Shown: piece by piece, positions 48,296-49,918 of the stretch
Position numbering within the stretch: position 1 is the first letter of the stretch
Layout of the letters: each line of letters starts with the position of its first letter
Position numbers and translations under genes: made by a program
The notes under the pieces: model-generated
The model's database searches: none
The model's input: the letters and a program-made list of their open reading frames with translations, nothing else
Told to the model about the DNA's origin: nothing
Origin: an uncultured Clostridia bacterium
Lineage (GTDB): Bacteria; Bacillota; Clostridia; Oscillospirales; Ruminococcaceae
Direction: 5' to 3'
Length of the DNA: 49,918 bases
Assembly (NCBI GenBank): GCA_947175385.1
Contig: CAMWMN010000005.1
Coordinates: 1 to 49,918, forward strand

Positions 48296-48364
48296 ACCTT
48301 TTGTGCCTTTTTTTACACCTGTTGTTAGATTTCTATTGACTTTTTGGGTTGTTATGTAGTAAAT
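48296..48364 (+). promoter_or_regulatory. LytTR-type site and promoter B
   Basis: Repeats ACCTTTTGT (48296) and ACCTGTTGT (48317) keep the 21-bp period, and TTGACT begins 19 bp after the second, as at site A. The -10 is weak (GTAAAT at 17 bp, or TAAATA at 18 bp). The first repeat is less conserved, so response may differ from sites A and C. Confidence 0.72.
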
Positions 48365-48432
48365 ATTGTAAAATAATGGAATTAACGGTACGTTTTGAAT
48401 GTTCCCATTATGGTATAAAAGGAGTGAGCAAC

Positions 48433-48540
48433 ATGATGGGCGGTAGACTAAATGGTCAGTGCATTGCAATACAATTCACTGAGAGCAGAATAGTCAATCT
48501 TGTCAGCGTAACTTACGCCGACTTGACTAAGGAATATTGA
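48433..48540 (+). CDS. Short ORF, 35 aa, under LytTR site B
   Basis: MMGGRLNGQC... starts at ATG 48433 after AAAGGAGTGAGCAAC. It has one Cys (residue 10), an amphipathic middle (IAIQFTESRIVNLVSV) and an acidic end. The track lists a longer frame starting at 48349 without a ribosome site. Size and promoter suggest a secreted or signalling peptide, but no Gly-Gly leader or AgrD-like layout is clear. Confidence 0.5.
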   Translation: MMGGRLNGQCIAIQFTESRIVNLVSVTYADLTKEY

Positions 48541-48644
48541 ACATCACAAGAGGTTTATTATTGGCGATACTTACGGTTATTATGAGGCGTTGGGAACCGC
48601 AATAAGCATCTCGCGGAATCGCTCATAAATGAGGGTTTATAATT

Positions 48645-48803
48645 ATATACACAGTAACGTTCAATCCCGCTGTGGATTACATCGTTTACACTGATGAAAT
48701 CGCCATGGGAAGAGTAAACCGAGCTAAAAGCGAGGAGATTTATTTTGGCGGAAAGGGTATCAACGTTTCAATGGTTCTAAACGAGCTTCTTGAACAGCTA
48801 TAA
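48645..48803 (+). pseudogene. Remnant of a 1-phosphofructokinase-type (PfkB) gene
   Basis: About 52 codons read IYTVTFNPAVDYIVYTDEIAMGRVNRAKSEEIYFGGKGINVSMVLNELLEQL and then stop. This is the start of a FruK/LacC kinase, including the GGKGINVS motif, cut off after about a sixth of the usual 300 residues. The expected ATG is ATT. The stretch before it (48541-48644) contains possible ends of a second decayed ORF (HLAESLINEGL then stop), which I could not identify. Confidence 0.8.
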
Positions 48804-48806
48804 AAC

Positions 48807-48849
48807 GAACCTCTCCAATTTGTGCAGACATCACAAATTGGAGAGGTTC
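48807..48849 (-). terminator. Terminator of the LytTR regulator gene
   Basis: GAACCTCTCCAATTTGTG pairs perfectly (18 bp) with its complement around a 7-nt loop. On the minus strand it is followed by GTTTTATAG. It lies 17 bp past the regulator stop. Confidence 0.75.
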
Positions 48850-48866
48850 ACGAGCTTTATATGGCA

Positions 48867-49571
48867 TTAAGGCGCTAAATTACCCGGAAAAAACATCAAT
48901 TTTATTTTTGTATCATCAATCCTAAGTCGACTTAAAGGCAATTTCTTGCCGCAAATCAGATTCACATTATTCTTCGTTACGGAATATATATACCTGAAAT
49001 TCACAAGATAACTTTTATGTATTCGTATAAAACCGTTATTTTTCATTTGTTCCTCGTATTCTCTCATCGTTCCGCATATTTGGATCGTTCCATCGATACA
49101 CACTATATTTATATAATGACCCATCGCTTCAAAATATTTTATGCCTTTGACAGATTTAATAATTTCTCCTGTTGGTGTTTTGAAAGCAAGATATTCGTCA
49201 TGTGAAGACAAGACTTCATTCAGGCTTTCTGCCGCTTCGCACAGTTCCTGATCTAAGTTGCTTTTTCTCACAAATCTGAAAGCATCGTATATGTAGCCTT
49301 TATAAGCAAGTTCATTTTTGTTGGTAACAAAAATGATTTTTACCTGCCGATTACTCTCGCGGATTTTTTTGGCAATTTGCATTCCATTAATTTTTGGCAT
49401 ACCTATATCTAAAAAAATCGCATCAAAGCAATCATAACCGCCATTCATAAGCAGACTCTCGCCGTCAACGTATGTATTTATCTCGCATTCACTGGGGTAA
49501 TATGCGCACAGCTTTTCCGAAATACGGTAAGCCATTTCCAAATTGTCATCACACACCGCAAACCTTACCAT
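48867..49571 (-). CDS. LytTR-family response regulator
   Basis: The protein has a receiver domain (acidic pair CDDN, phospho-acceptor Asp at about 55 in IFLDIGMP, conserved Thr and Lys in FVTNKNELAYKG...FRFVRK) and a C-terminal LytTR DNA-binding domain (LAFKTPTGEIIKSVKGIKYFEAMGHYINIVCIDG...FIRIHKSYLVNFRYIYS). I use ATG 49571, giving 234 residues. No histidine kinase is in the window. Its own promoter carries the same 21-bp-period repeats as sites A and B, so it should activate itself and the two peptide loci. A sensor may lie outside the window. Confidence 0.93.
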   Translation of the reverse strand: MVRFAVCDDNLEMAYRISEKLCAYYPSECEINTYVDGESLLMNGGYDCFDAIFLDIGMPKINGMQIAKKIRESNRQVKIIFVTNKNELAYKGYIYDAFRFVRKSNLDQELCEAAESLNEVLSSHDEYLAFKTPTGEIIKSVKGIKYFEAMGHYINIVCIDGTIQICGTMREYEEQMKNNGFIRIHKSYLVNFRYIYSVTKNNVNLICGKKLPLSRLRIDDTKIKLMFFPGNLAP

Positions 49572-49634
49572 TATTGTCAACACCCTTCTTGTTCCGAAAT
49601 CATTTCTACAGACCGGTATATGCTTTTATGTGAC

Positions 49635-49703
49635 ATTCTATCATAAAACACTCGAAAATTCAACAGATTTCTAACAACAGGTATAAAAAATCGCATAACA
49701 GGT
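49635..49703 (-). promoter_or_regulatory. LytTR-type site and promoter C (regulator gene)
   Basis: On the minus strand the repeats ACCTGTTAT and ACCTGTTGT (21-bp period) and about 36 bp around them equal those of site A. TTGAAT begins 19 bp after the second repeat, followed by 17 bp and TAGAAT. It drives the response regulator, so positive feedback is likely. Confidence 0.82.
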
Positions 49704-49739
49704 AATTTATTCATATTTAATACACAAAAACGAGAAATG

Positions 49740-49764
49740 CTGTCGCTATTAACGACAGTATTTT
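49740..49764 (+). terminator. Possible terminator near the right end
   Basis: CTGTCG pairs with CGACAG around a 7-nt loop, followed by TATTTTAATT. The stem is short. The remaining 100 bp to the next promoter show no gene. Confidence 0.35.
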
Positions 49765-49874
49765 AATTTATTGAAAAAGCCGGTTTCAATAAAATTCTCG
49801 CGGTTCTCACCGGGATAATCTGCGCACAGCGACTGACGAGGCAGATGTGGATTAACAAATTTTTGTTATATGGC

Positions 49875-49903
49875 TTGTCAAATTTGAAATAATATGCTAT
49901 AAT
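49875..49903 (+). promoter_or_regulatory. Promoter for a gene beyond the window
   Basis: TTGTCA, 17 bp, TATAAT, directed toward the right edge. The gene it serves is not in the window. Confidence 0.7.
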
Positions 49904-49918
49904 AATAAAGAGATATTC

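Noticed and set aside
1-49918. tRNA, rRNA, transposase or integrase genes
   Set aside because: No cloverleaf-like sequence, rRNA segment, DDE/serine/tyrosine recombinase motif or IS end was recognised in any region.

Overview
The window looks like a chromosomal segment from an anaerobic, Gram-positive Clostridia-type bacterium (Bacillota, probably near the Ruminococcaceae/Oscillospiraceae). The evidence is the split ACC and type II fatty acid genes in one cluster, a GerW/YtfJ sporulation-type protein beside scpA-scpB, an Ile T-box in front of ilvA, two dockerin proteins, a rubredoxin-rubrerythrin fusion and an NrdD-like small protein. This is inferred from gene content only. Shine-Dalgarno sites are strong (AGGAGG-like), and many promoters are close to sigma-A consensus with 17-bp spacers.

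Layout. (1) 84-10509: fatty acid synthesis, with fabH-fabG-fabF-accB-fabZ-accC-accD-(two unknowns)-accA-acpP on the minus strand and fabD divergent on the plus strand. No enoyl-ACP reductase or obvious lipid regulator is present. (2) 10805-14519: aroE-aroK-amidohydrolase, then a lone fumarase alpha-type subunit. (3) 14893-20247: a degenerate GGDEF-EAL protein, a RodA/FtsW-type SEDS protein and a diverged galactokinase homologue, facing hflX. (4) 21684-26647: a run of small unknown proteins, then nadB-nadC and a free-standing FakA C-terminal domain. (5) 26695-30646 (minus): an ECF sigma factor, a one-pass membrane protein likely to be its partner, and two dockerin proteins. (6) 30955-35659: NrdD-like small protein, rubrerythrin, GNAT, and a three-subunit transcarboxylase/decarboxylase-like operon. 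(7) 35861-42898 (minus): M50-like pseudoprotease, scpA, scpB, DUF2953, GerW, D,D-carboxypeptidase, pseudouridine synthase, a small protein and a CPBP protease. (8) 43021-45564: T-box, ilvA, a DUF2625 protein and ridA. (9) 45631-47446: CsoR-type regulator, a frameshifted DMT transporter and a methyltransferase. (10) 47619-49703: a LytTR response-regulator locus.

Two items stand out. First, a family of roughly 110-bp multi-hairpin elements (about 13 copies, several in tandem) occurs in intergenic DNA. In each of the eight leaders the last copy ends about 20-24 bp before a start codon (accA, accC, fabD, aroE, fumA-like, galK-like, gerW, scpB) and is followed by an AT-rich tail with the ribosome binding site (A/T-rich then AAGGAG). 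The full-length copies share one polarity relative to the downstream gene, and the stem sequences differ between copies while both arms stay complementary. This looks like a structured leader module or a domesticated mobile element. Second, three promoters at the right end carry a 9-bp direct repeat with 21-bp period (ACCTGTTRT-N12-ACCTGTTGT) at a fixed distance from the -35 box. They drive a LytTR response regulator, a 15-residue peptide ORF coupled to a 155-residue protein, and a 35-residue ORF. This is a compact candidate peptide-linked regulon.

Other notable points are an in-frame palindromic insert inside nadB, an M50-family protein whose HExxH has become RAYCR, a galactokinase-like protein without the usual catalytic Asp, and a 14-bp direct repeat carrying an extended -10 at each end of a palindromic segment before the NrdD-like gene. 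No tRNA, rRNA, CRISPR array, transposase or phage genes were recognised.
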